Shown here one piece after another: positions 26,712-37,100 of a stretch of 64,000 bases of DNA. Below the pieces are notes generated by a model, which did no database searches, was not told where the DNA came from, and saw only the letters and a list, made by a program, of their open reading frames with translations. A program made the position numbers and the translations under genes. The DNA is from Endozoicomonas sp. NE40 (GTDB taxonomy: Bacteria; Pseudomonadota; Gammaproteobacteria; Pseudomonadales; Endozoicomonadaceae): contig NZ_JBEWTB010000002.1 in assembly GCF_040549045.1 (NCBI RefSeq), positions 4,886,501 through 4,950,500 on the forward strand, read 5' to 3'. How positions within the stretch are numbered: the first letter of the stretch is position 1; every line of letters starts with the position of its first letter.

Positions 26712-27223
26712 TATTCTTCCTCCCTGTACTCCAGATGTTGACGGGCGGCTTCTATAGACTGCTTCAACTTGGCTTCCAGCACCTCTTTCGGCGGCAGACT
26801 AGTCAGGTAGTCGGCGACCCGGATATTGCTTTTATCCAGTTCCATCAGTTCGATATGTTGCTGGTTTTTGCCTGTGCATTCCGCACACAGTGTGTGCTGA
26901 ATCTCTGAATCGGGAAATACCTGCGCTGCCCGCAGGCAATAGCGCAGCAAGGTTTCGCTCCAACCCCGGCCATAGGTTTGGGTGAGCTGGTGGGCGAGGG
27001 TGGCGACAATCTGCTTGCCATACTCGGCTCTTTCATTAGCCAGCACTGCCTCATTGATGCGTTGCCCCACATGAAGATAGAGCAGGGTGAGTTCGGCATT
27101 AACGGCAACCGCCGCCCGTTGCCGGGCGCTGTCGATCAGGGTGCGGATATCGCTGACCAGTTGTTGCTCGTCAGAGGGCAGGGCAGATGCGGTATTAGCT
27201 GAGGGTTTGTTTTTCTTGCTCAT
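26711..27223 (-). CDS. DUF1016 (YhcG-like) protein lacking its central nuclease domain
   Basis: 170 residues, about half the length of YhcG-family proteins. Residues ~1-115 are the DUF1016 N-terminal domain (LYLHVGQRINEAVL, YGKQIVATLAHQL, GRGWSETLLRYCLRAAQVFP). Residues ~120-170 match the family's extreme C-terminus (IELMELDKSNIRVADYLTSL, PKEVLEAKL). The PD-(D/E)xK nuclease core that normally lies between, with its KxGK/FK-x-x-Y region, is missing, so the gene looks like an in-frame internal deletion. It overlaps hsdS (ATGA) and hsdR (TAATG) and stays in phase with the operon. It may keep a binding or regulatory role, but it should not be a nuclease. Confidence 0.75.
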   Translation of the reverse strand: MSKKNKPSANTASALPSDEQQLVSDIRTLIDSARQRAAVAVNAELTLLYLHVGQRINEAVLANERAEYGKQIVATLAHQLTQTYGRGWSETLLRYCLRAAQVFPDSEIQHTLCAECTGKNQQHIELMELDKSNIRVADYLTSLPPKEVLEAKLKQSIEAARQHLEYREEE

Positions 27224-28494
27224 ATCAGCCGGGTTCTCCCTGTTAGCAGTTCTTGCATCATGCCTTGTTTTAGTTGTTGGGTTTTGGTGAGCTGATTCTT
27301 GACTGACTCAATCTCTTCATCCATGTCTGAAAGAATTTTACCGATAGCTACCTGCTCCTTATATGAATGAAAAACTGGCAATTCATAGTTTTCAATTGCA
27401 GACAATGGAACTCGACGGTGTCCGGCTGAACCAACCATTTCAGCTTCAAGGTCTGCTCTGAAACTTGCAAGTAAAGTTTGTTGGTAAATGTATTGAGGAT
27501 CATTGCCTTTTTGAGCCCTCAGCACATGAAATTCAGTGCTACCAAAACCAACCTGAGTATTTATGTTATCGAGAAATGCACCCTTGCCATTTTCAAAGCA
27601 AGGGGTGATTTTTGCTACAAGAACATCATTCTTTTCAAAGTATGTGAATCCAGATTTTATCTCTGAGAAAGGTAAAACATTTGTGCCTTTTATACGGGCA
27701 TCTTCTGAAACGTCCTGCATTCCGATAAAGGTAACATCTTCATTTTCGGAGATTGTTTTTTTACTTATAGTTTGGTCAAAAAGTTCACCGAAACGAGTGG
27801 CTGATGAGCTTTGCTCTTCAAACTCAGGCAGGCGCTTTTTCCCCGTCAGCAGTTGCTGCATGGTGGCGGTTTTGATGGCGCGCTTTTTGGCGATCAGTTT
27901 TTCCAGTGATGTGATCAGGGTGTCAACACCAGACAGAGCCTGAGCTATTAACTGTTGCTCCTCAAGAGTCGGAGGTACAGGAATAGGATAAGTTTTGAGC
28001 TTTTGGCCGTTGATGTTTGCCTGACTAACAGCAACACTCAGGATCAGTTTGCTGTACTTCTTTGCCTGATTGGTATTAAGAATGTAGTTCAGGTATTCCG
28101 CATCCAGTAACTCTTCCTTTCTGTTTATACGAATCAGATACCCAGCGAAAATAGCAGGAAATTCCCCTTTATAAATGGACGTTTTTCCAACTAAATCAAC
28201 AGTGTTTGTGCGATTAAAGAGAACATCATTGTGATTCAATTGGTACTTGGAGATTTCAGCTTCATCATCTGTGTAAACAAGGTCGTCCCAATCAACTTGC
28301 CCATCCTGAAGGTTACCCATACGCAGAACAGGCATAGCTCCAGAGCTAGAAGACTTCGCAGAAGAACCATATTCAACACTATGAACCAGCTCACCTAAAG
28401 GTTTTACATCCCAATCTTCAGGAATAATCCAATGCTCAGTCTGTTTATACCCAGCTGGCAACTGCCCACTGTCCACTGACAACTGACTCACCAT
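27220..28494 (-). CDS. hsdS: Type I restriction enzyme, specificity subunit
   Basis: 424 residues with two target-recognition domains and two conserved helical spacers. The first TRD starts at IIPEDWDVKPLGELV, with the spacer PPTLEEQQLIAQALSGVD to QQLLTGKKRLPEF near residue 230. The second TRD follows, with the spacer SYKEQVAIGKILSDMD and a duplicated ending MMQELLTGRTRLI. HsdS decides the bipartite DNA sequence that is methylated and cut. The gene overlaps hsdM at its start (7 bases) and the DUF1016 gene at its end. The target sequence cannot be predicted by eye. Confidence 0.93.
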   Translation of the reverse strand: MVSQLSVDSGQLPAGYKQTEHWIIPEDWDVKPLGELVHSVEYGSSAKSSSSGAMPVLRMGNLQDGQVDWDDLVYTDDEAEISKYQLNHNDVLFNRTNTVDLVGKTSIYKGEFPAIFAGYLIRINRKEELLDAEYLNYILNTNQAKKYSKLILSVAVSQANINGQKLKTYPIPVPPTLEEQQLIAQALSGVDTLITSLEKLIAKKRAIKTATMQQLLTGKKRLPEFEEQSSSATRFGELFDQTISKKTISENEDVTFIGMQDVSEDARIKGTNVLPFSEIKSGFTYFEKNDVLVAKITPCFENGKGAFLDNINTQVGFGSTEFHVLRAQKGNDPQYIYQQTLLASFRADLEAEMVGSAGHRRVPLSAIENYELPVFHSYKEQVAIGKILSDMDEEIESVKNQLTKTQQLKQGMMQELLTGRTRLI

Positions 28495-30923
28495 CTTACC
28501 CCCATCTTCTTCAGATGCCCATCCACTTTCCCAGCCAGCTCACTCACCATTGTCGTCAGTTCCGGCAAAGGCTCAGCATAACGCTCTTCCAGAGTTTTTA
28601 CCCGATTAGCCAGCTGCTGGGTAACACGCTCTACTTCCGCTTTAATATCACTTTTAATGGTGGCCAGCCATTTGTCTTCGATCACCAGCTCCTTGATCTG
28701 TCGTTCATCCAACTCCGGATACTTGTCGTATACCGCCTGATCCAGCTTGGTTTGAGCTTCTTTAACGGCTTTATTGGCAGCAGCTTCTTTGTTAAACAGG
28801 CTCTGGCACTTTTTCAGAACTGCAATCTCGTCATCATCCGACAGCGAGTTTTTCAGGGCTTTCAGTCGAGCAGTCACCGTTGCCTTAGTGACTTTTTCCT
28901 TATCGTTTTTCGCTTCTTCCAGCAGACCATCGTCGCCTGCATTCTCTTCGATATAGGTTTCTACAGCCTGAGTCGCCTCATCCTTCTTCACCTGCAATGC
29001 ATCCACAGTATTTTGCTGTTCTTCAAAATACCGGGCAACAATCAACGACGGAGGAATTAGGTCGGATTTGTATTTGACCTTGTTAATCACCAGGTCAGGC
29101 GTTTCTTTCAGTTTCTCGCCTTTCGCCACTTTCAGGGTTCGCAGCTCATTACCGGCTTTCCAGCCATCCTGGGTGATCACATACACATCGTCCTGCATAT
29201 TCTCTTTCCAGTATTCCATCAGCAACTGGTAGATATCGTATTTATCCAGCAGGTCGGCTTTGGCAAAGCGGGTAAGCAAATCTTCAGACAGCGTGTGAAT
29301 CAATGCCTTGGCATCGTCGTCAATGGCAATACTCTCCAAACGGTGCAAATGCTCCGCTTCCCACTGGTCGTAAATCCTGAGGCTGCTGGTGGAGAAAGCC
29401 TTAAACTCCTGATGGGCCAGAATGGTGTTTTTCACCTGTGTGGCTTCAATACAGGCATGGCTGTAACCACTGAGATCGGAAGGTTTGAACAGGGTGTTTC
29501 GCAAATTGGGGAATACCCGCCAGAAGTGGCTTAACGCATCAATATCCCCATCAGGAATACCACCACGCATGTGGGCGGTGAGGTCGTGCAGGTCTTCCGC
29601 TTCAGTGGAATCGATATAACGGGGAATATTCAGGTTGTAGTCGTTATCTTCAATCTCCCGGTAGTTCACCATACGAGCGTAGCCGGGCAGGGGCGTTTGA
29701 TGGGTGAAGATATCAACAATTTTATGGATATCCTGGGCACGCAGACGGTTTTTATTGCCATCCTTCATAAAGCCCTTGCTGGCATCCACCATAAAGATTC
29801 CGGCACGGCTGGACGCCTGCGCCTTGTCGATCACAATAATACAGGCAGGAATACCGGTTCCGTAAAACAGGTTGGCAGGCAGACCAATAATGCCTTTGAT
29901 ATAACCCTGTTTAATGAGGTTCTGGCGAATACTGGCTTCCACATTGCCACGGAACAACACGCCATGAGGCAGAATCACCGCACCCTTACCGCTGCTTTTC
30001 AGGGACTTGATAATATGCAACAGGAAAGCGTAGTCCCCGTTTTTCTCTGGCGGAATACCATAGTCAAAACGACCAAACTCATCATCTGCCGGGTTCAGGC
30101 CAGTGCTCCAGGCTTTAAAAGAAAACGGTGGATTGGCTACAGCAAAGTCAAACTGTTTCAGGCGGCCATCGTCTTCTTTCCACTGGGGGGAAGAGAGGGT
30201 ATTGTCCTGCCAGATTGATGCATCCACATTGTCGTGCAGAATCATGTTCATACGCGCCAGTGCTGAAGTGGCGTTGTCCATCTCCTGCCCGTAAATGGTC
30301 AACCCTCGGGGAGCCTGGTCCGCCGCTTTCAACAACAGGGAGCCGGAACCACAGGTCGGGTCATAAACGGTTAAATCCTGAGAGGTGTCTTTGGTGATAC
30401 CGACCACTTTAGCCAGAATCTGGGAGACTTCGGCAGGGGTGTAAAACTGTCCCTTACTCTTACCGGACTCCGTGGCAAAGTGGCGCATCAGAAATTCATA
30501 GGCATCACCCAGCAAGTCATCACCGTGCGCCCGATTCGCCCCTAAATCCAGCCCCTGAAAAATACCGACCAGCTTGGACAGCCGGTCCTGCATCTCCTTG
30601 CCTTTGCCCAGCTTGTCTTCATCGTTGAAGTCGGCAACATCAATCACGCCTTTCAGGTCGTTCTCTTCCGCCAGCGCACCGATGATTTTGTTGATCTTGT
30701 CGCCTATCTCTTTGTCGCCTTTCAGGGCAACCATATCGCCGAACGAACCACCTTTTGGTACTTCCAGCAGAAAGTCAGGATCATTATCGGCTTTATCAGA
30801 GACGTACTTCATAAACAGCATGGTCAGTACATAATCCTTGTACTGGGAGGCATCCATCCCGCCACGCAGCTCGTCGCAGCTTTGCCAGAGGGAGGAATAG
30901 AGTTCGGTTTTTTTGATGGCCAT
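28488..30923 (-). CDS. hsdM: Type I DNA methyltransferase subunit (N6-adenine)
   Basis: About 811 residues from the methionine at 30923 (MAIKKTELYSSLWQSCDEL, the usual family start); an upstream ATG at 30956 would add 11. The N-terminal helical domain contains YKDYVLTMLFMKYVSD. SAM motifs are DPTCGSGSLLLKA (motif I) and AVANPPFSF (NPPF, motif IV), preceded by GQFYTPAEVSQIL. The C-terminal ~300 residues are an additional helical, highly charged extension (KDEATQAVETYIEENAGDD), as in long HsdM variants. It is the first gene of the operon. A 16-bp inverted repeat lies upstream, between it and druE. Confidence 0.95.
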   Translation of the reverse strand: MAIKKTELYSSLWQSCDELRGGMDASQYKDYVLTMLFMKYVSDKADNDPDFLLEVPKGGSFGDMVALKGDKEIGDKINKIIGALAEENDLKGVIDVADFNDEDKLGKGKEMQDRLSKLVGIFQGLDLGANRAHGDDLLGDAYEFLMRHFATESGKSKGQFYTPAEVSQILAKVVGITKDTSQDLTVYDPTCGSGSLLLKAADQAPRGLTIYGQEMDNATSALARMNMILHDNVDASIWQDNTLSSPQWKEDDGRLKQFDFAVANPPFSFKAWSTGLNPADDEFGRFDYGIPPEKNGDYAFLLHIIKSLKSSGKGAVILPHGVLFRGNVEASIRQNLIKQGYIKGIIGLPANLFYGTGIPACIIVIDKAQASSRAGIFMVDASKGFMKDGNKNRLRAQDIHKIVDIFTHQTPLPGYARMVNYREIEDNDYNLNIPRYIDSTEAEDLHDLTAHMRGGIPDGDIDALSHFWRVFPNLRNTLFKPSDLSGYSHACIEATQVKNTILAHQEFKAFSTSSLRIYDQWEAEHLHRLESIAIDDDAKALIHTLSEDLLTRFAKADLLDKYDIYQLLMEYWKENMQDDVYVITQDGWKAGNELRTLKVAKGEKLKETPDLVINKVKYKSDLIPPSLIVARYFEEQQNTVDALQVKKDEATQAVETYIEENAGDDGLLEEAKNDKEKVTKATVTARLKALKNSLSDDDEIAVLKKCQSLFNKEAAANKAVKEAQTKLDQAVYDKYPELDERQIKELVIEDKWLATIKSDIKAEVERVTQQLANRVKTLEERYAEPLPELTTMVSELAGKVDGHLKKMGVRW

Positions 30924-31120
30924 ATAAAATCCGGGGGAGGTGTCAGCCATTGTCATACGACGGCTGATACATAATAGTCTGCGGGTTTGTCAGGCAGTAG
31001 TGGATGCCTGAACGTGTATAAACGAAAATTACCGGAATTATACTGTGAGTCGCCTGTAGAACCTACCGTTGAGGGGGAATAATTCATGTGGGACAGCTAT
31101 GCGGAAGGATAACCTGTTAT

Positions 31121-31165
31121 GTATCTGACAAAGTGGAGAATGAAATAACCCACTTTGTCAGATAC
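31121..31165. repeat. Perfect 16-bp inverted repeat between druE and hsdM
   Basis: GTATCTGACAAAGTGG (31121-31136) is exactly complementary to 31150-31165, with 13 bases between. It starts 21 bases after the druE stop in the direction of druE transcription and lies about 200 bases before hsdM. It lacks a T-run, so it is not a standard intrinsic terminator. It may be an mRNA 3'-end stabiliser, a binding site, or a scar of an inserted unit. Confidence 0.7.
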
Positions 31166-31186
31166 GCTTACGTTAGAGATACCAGC

Positions 31187-34100
31187 TTACGAATCGGTAC
31201 TTACCGCTAAATAGGTTGGCCAGCTGCCAGAGTTGACCATATTAGCCACTTTGAACTTCTCGAACATAGAGACGATCTGGTCGTCTATTTCTGCCCGGAA
31301 ATCAAACTCCATACCGTCTTTGTATGGCATTCTGGCATACCAGTAGCCCATTCCTTGATCAAGAAGAATTTTACTTTGCTTTCCTGATGCCCAATCGATA
31401 GTAATTACTCTGCCATGCATCAGCTCCTTTGGATGATCAAGAATCTGAATTTCAGGCTCACAACTAAGAACACTCTGAAGCCAGCGTGATAGAATCTCTT
31501 CCTGATCGTTAGCGTATACCCAATCATGGTTGATCCAATAACTGCTGTCACGATTGCTTGCCCGGAGACTCTGTACTGCAACCCGTTTGAGTTTTTCGCC
31601 TTTAAACAGATGTAAAAAACCACTCAAGAGCAACAATGACCAGGGTGATTTCAAATACCTGTCAGAGTAACTCACCTGAACAGCACTATCGCTTTCAATC
31701 AATGCAGCCAAGTCTGGGGCTTTTTCTTTTATTAGTTTATTAAGTCTGTTACACAAGGAAATGACCGGGCCATTCAGTTCAGTCGTGAGCTGTAGAATCG
31801 ATGTGCCAGCCGCTACAGGGCTCCAGCCTGATGTATCTATTGGGCTGCTTTCTACGACACTGATCGCTTTTGATGAAATCAAAGTGTAGGTCTGTTCAGA
31901 CTGTAGCCAGTTTTCTCCCGGTTGTGTCAGCTCCTTTCTGTTGCTGTAGAGACTGTAGCATTCAACATCGGAGTAGACCTGAACCAGAAGATAGGGATCA
32001 CTGCTTAACCAGTTCTCGCCCATTGCGACAATACTGATGCCAAAATCACTGAGCAATTGCAGGCTACGTTTAGCCTCATCGTCCAGATGATCTGGATTTT
32101 CAACAGCCAGACGGACAGCACATTTATCCACTATTTGCCAGCTCAGGACAAGTTCCCTGAACGCTGGATGGGCTAAATCCCACTCACTGACAGCCCCTGT
32201 CAGTGCAATCTGGATTGTCTTTTGCCCGGCTTCACCTGATAGTTTGTTCATTGATGAGCGAATGAACTGCAAACTGGTTTGAGAACAGTAGGTGGCACCA
32301 CTGATGGAGCTGAAGTCTTTGGGAAGCTCCAGATAAGCGCTGAATTCACAGTCTAAAAGCCACTGTTTTGCAGCGTTTCTATCCAGCTCTTCCTGTTCAA
32401 CCCGGCTGTCTTTGCTGGCGAGGCAGGTAGAGCAGACGTTTTCGCAATGGGCTCCACACTCCAGCCGGTTGTGAACTTTTTTAAGCAGACTTGATATGTT
32501 GCTGACACCTGCAACAACAAAGCCCGCTCCCCCACTTACAAGATCAAATACCTGCACAACAGATCGCCCCTGACCTGTTTCAAGATCTTTATCGAGCCTG
32601 TATCCGAAGCCCATCTCTGTGCTGGCAATACCCAACTCGTCCGCTATTGCATCCCTTAAAGCAACAGCCAGAGTGGTTGCTATCACCTGGTGTGCAACAG
32701 AGTCACTGAGCCATTGGCCGGTAACGGGGTTTCTGAGATATATCTCAAGCACATCGGTCTGGATTTTATACCCCAAATGAACATGAGGCTTAACGGACCC
32801 GGTACACTCTTCCAGCCTGCCCTGACGGGGTTTCCCGCCAATGGGTCTGTGAGTATTTGGCACCGCCAAATACTGCGGAATGGTGCCGTCCACATTCATC
32901 GAGTCTGCTTTGCCACAACTCATGCAGATTGCATAGCCTTTCTCATGCTCACCCGAAGAATGGTAGAACACAGAGCCGTTATGTCCGTATTTGATAAAAC
33001 CGCATCGTTTATCCGGGAGGCTTAACGCTTCGCCAGTCAGCTCTATCCTTGGACGCTCAACCTTTATAAATTTCTGAGAGCTAATATCGTTGCTGGTGGC
33101 TTCATAAAAATCAGTTGTAAAGCCAGCTGGCCGTAAGATTTCTTTTTTCTCAGAATGCCGTATCTCTGTATGGCAGTGATTGCATTTCAAGTTATCACTG
33201 TTGCTGTAGGCATTCTCAACGACACCTGTAGCACCACAGTTATTGCACCGCCAGGCAATATCAAACTTCTGAGTGTTCTGGAAGGCACTGAAAAGCTGAA
33301 TGCCAGCCGAACGATAAACTCTGCCATCAATAACGATCTGGGCTCCCGGAGCATACTCCCGAATGGCTATATCCATACCACGGCTGGGTTGTTCCTTAGC
33401 TGTGAAGATATTATCTTCCCGGCTGGCTTTGTCTTTATTCTTTCGACCCCTGTCTTGCTTGAAATCTTCAACATTATAATTGTTAAAGTTAACGACATTT
33501 GTAGGAAAGCCGTACCCTGGCAAAAATGCGCGGGCAGCAAGATCCCGAAGCAGGTATTCCTCTTCATGCCTTTTCATTTCCAACTGAAGGGCGCGTTTAT
33601 AAGCTGGCTCCAGATCTGCTTTCAGCTTACTTTGCAGTTTGTTAAACTCCTGTTGCCAGCGCTCCTGAATTTCCCTGAGTTTTTCCACTCCATCATTACA
33701 GATTGATACCAGTGAACGCCCTGTCAATCCTGTATTCTTTACAAGCTGCCGGATAGATTCTTCTATTTCATCAGGCTGAGATTGAAGCCAGTCGATAAAT
33801 TTCTGACATTGTGACTCGTTCTCGCCACCATAGAACCATTTTACGTTCAGCTTCGTTCTGTCACGGTCAGTACTGGCGTATTGCTTAAGAAACATGGCCA
33901 ATAACATAGAATTGACATGACGCTGAACAATCCGGTCAGAACTTAAAGTAATGCCTGGTGCGGGTATAGCGGTAATGAACGGCCACTTAGGATTGGTGAA
34001 TGCTCTCTGGTTATGTGGGTCAGCCTTACAAAGTGTGTATGAAATGGCTCGTGCTTCATTTCTTCGTCCTGCACGTCCCGCACGTTGCAAGTAGTTAGCT

Positions 34101-37100
34101 GGGTGTGGAGGCACATTATTCATGACAACCGCTGAAATACCACCAATATCGACGCCCATTTCCATGGTGGTCGAACAGTTCAATACATTCACTCTGCCAG
34201 TTTTAAACCAGTCTTCGTATTGGTCAAGCTTCTCAGAAGACTGCTGGGCTGAGTGTTCAGCAGTGCGGTAATAGAATCCACCTTCTACGGTTCGGTCATT
34301 GATATCAGTCCACAGATTCTCATTCCGGGCAGCCTTAATGTCGCTGTTCTGTTCGACCAGGCGACGGATCTGGGTTAAAACAGGGACGCCACTACTATCA
34401 GTAGTCAACTGAGATAAATCTGGTATTGTGACCTTTCGGCAGCGGAAATCCTTTTCCTTGTAATTTCTGGGAAGGTAGGGAGTGAGTCCCCTGAAAGTGG
34501 TATCCAGCAAACGGTGTGTCAGTGGGCAAACCCATGCTTCTGTAGGCAGTGAGAACGTTAATGTTTCCAGTTTTAAAACCCGACCTCTGTCTACTGTTTC
34601 CAAAATCAGAGTTTTTTCGGTCAAATCTTTCCATGCCTGCCGGAGCCATGAATTTATTTTGTCCGCCTGAAGTTGTACCTTTCTATCAAAGCCAGTGGCG
34701 GTTTCTAAAAGTTTTACTAAACGATTGGGTTGTTTAGGACTGGCAATTGGCCACTTTTTAATGGTTGTACTGGTCTCAATATCAGCGTCTGAGGGAAATA
34801 GTTTCTTGGGTGTAAACCTGCTTCCCATCCAGCTTTGCATTACTGGGTCAAGGGCAATAAACGTGTTCTCCCGTATATAAAAGTCCAAAGCTACTTTCAG
34901 GAAGTCTTTCCAGTCCTGTAGGGTCAGAGTAGTTTGTGGATCAAGGAAATCGCCCGTTGCAGGCACAGCGGGCGTGCTTTCCCAATACTCTGGTGAGCTT
35001 TGTATTCTTTCAAGACCTTTATAATTTACTTTTACGAGCCCAAGCGTTTCAGAGCTGTTTTGATTTTTTGGTCTGCGGGAAAATTCCCTTGCCATAAGCA
35101 AGGCTGACATTCGAAAACCAGCCATAGAGTCACCAAACAAGATTGGGTTTGCATAGCGGTTATAATCGAGAATAAATTTGCTGATGTCTGAGGTGCTGGC
35201 AAGTTCTTTGACTATATGATCCCACTCCAGCTCAACAAAATTACGTTCAGTGCCACCTGAGTTGACCTTTTCTGCTTCTTTTCGAATCTGATCGGCAATG
35301 GTGTGTAAGCCTTTTGCTTCCATGCTTAATGCTTCTTCAATCAAGCTTTCGTAACTCAATGCAGTTTTATTCTGTGGCTCAAGATTAGCTTTTGCCTGGG
35401 CTCCTCTTAACGACGAAAAAACAAGCCCTCTTAATTTGGAACGTTCAGCCTCTTGCTGCATTCGCACAGCCATTCTAGCTGTACCCTGACGGCTATCTGT
35501 AAAGGTGATTAGCTTGCGGCCTCGTCCGGGCAACTCCTCAGGCGATTCTCCGTTACAATCTTTTTTATCAGGATCTGGGCAAAACTCCAAAACCGTAGGC
35601 ACAGCATTTGCCACATAGAAGGGGGAGCCCAGATAAGCTTTCTGTAAAAAGCTATCTCGCCTGGAAGTATCCACGCCACAATTTGAACAGCACTGGTCTC
35701 TGGTTGAAGCTATTTGAATGGAAGTGCTTCTCTGGGCAGACAAACTGCCAAGTTTTAATGACTCCAGATCAAGAGATACATCCAAATATTCTGCAAATTT
35801 ACTGCCATTAGATGCAATAGCAAAAGACTGTCCGGACTTTACACCTGACGATGAGTTATCATTTTCAATTGGTAGCTCATCTTCTTCGGGTTCATAAGTT
35901 AAAGAGAATTCATCACCAGAGTAGGGGCTGCATTGGTGCAGCTCTCCATGACGATCTTCAGCAACAAGGTGGGGAGCCTTACAATCATGGCAGAAAGCTA
36001 ATTCATAGACAGGTGCCTGACAATTGCAGCGAGACCGTTGCGTTACATACACGTTACCAAATGGCCAGTCTTTTAAATGCCCACTCTTGGCAGTACAGGC
36101 CGGGTCGACACAACTCCATAAACCATGCAGCATTCGTTGGAAAAAGTGTGCCCTCAGCTTCAGGAATGGAGGCTCATCACTGGAGTAGCGGGTGCCGGTT
36201 AATAAGTCTAACCATTTGAGAACTTCTTGTTGCTTACTTTTCCAATCAGTGTTTTTGAGATCGGAATCAACACAATTGATCAAATCATTCAGATCAAGAG
36301 GTCTGTCATGGCTGACTACAGCGTGGCGCAAAGCAGTAGCTATATTGCTTTTCTCCAGAGCTTCAAAACGCTTTTGAGAAACTTCTTGCTCAGACTCAAT
36401 GGACAACAATTGTTCCAAAGTCTGATTTTCTTTTGGGTGTACTGCAATATCAGGCCATACTCTTGAGCCACCGATTACATTGACCTGCTCTTTATCCACT
36501 CCGGCAAGACCAGCCAGATAGTCTCTTAGCTTTTCCTCTGCTTCAGCCCCAGCGATGGTTGCGGACGTTGCAATAAAACGAATGTCTCTGGCTTGTTTGC
36601 CAAATGCCTGAACTACACGTCTCAGGAGCAGAGATAATTCAGCTGCCTGCGAACCGATATAGGTATGTGCTTCATCCAGCACAATCCATCTTAATGAACC
36701 CTCTTTACGAGAAATATCAAGAATAGGGCTGTCTACCTGCCTGACCAGCATATATTCAAGCATCGTAGCATTGGTCAGCAGGATAGGTGCTGGCTCTTCT
36801 CTCAGGGATTCTCTGGACAGCTGTTGGTTAGGGTGCTCTCTTTGCAGTGTCCTTATTTTTGGTGATGACTTGCTCTCTTCAGTTTTGCCATTGTATAGGC
36901 AGAAGCGAATATCTTTGTCAAAAGCTCTGGTCCAGGCATCCAGCCGCTCTTGTTGTGAGTTTATAAGGGCGTTCAATGGGTAGAGGAATAAAGCCCTGAC
37001 GCCTATCAGGGGCTTCTTACTTTCCTGCTGCTCTCTGATAAGGTCCTCAAGAATAGGAACCATAAAACACTCAGTTTTACCTGAGCCAGTACCACTGGTA

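Noticed and set aside
28440..28494. Short repeats CCACTG/CAACTG at the start of hsdS
   Set aside because: Only two or three imperfect units, translated in frame within HsdS; not a repeat array of note.
29571..30218. 215-codon plus-strand frame within hsdM
   Set aside because: Antisense shadow of the intact methyltransferase gene.
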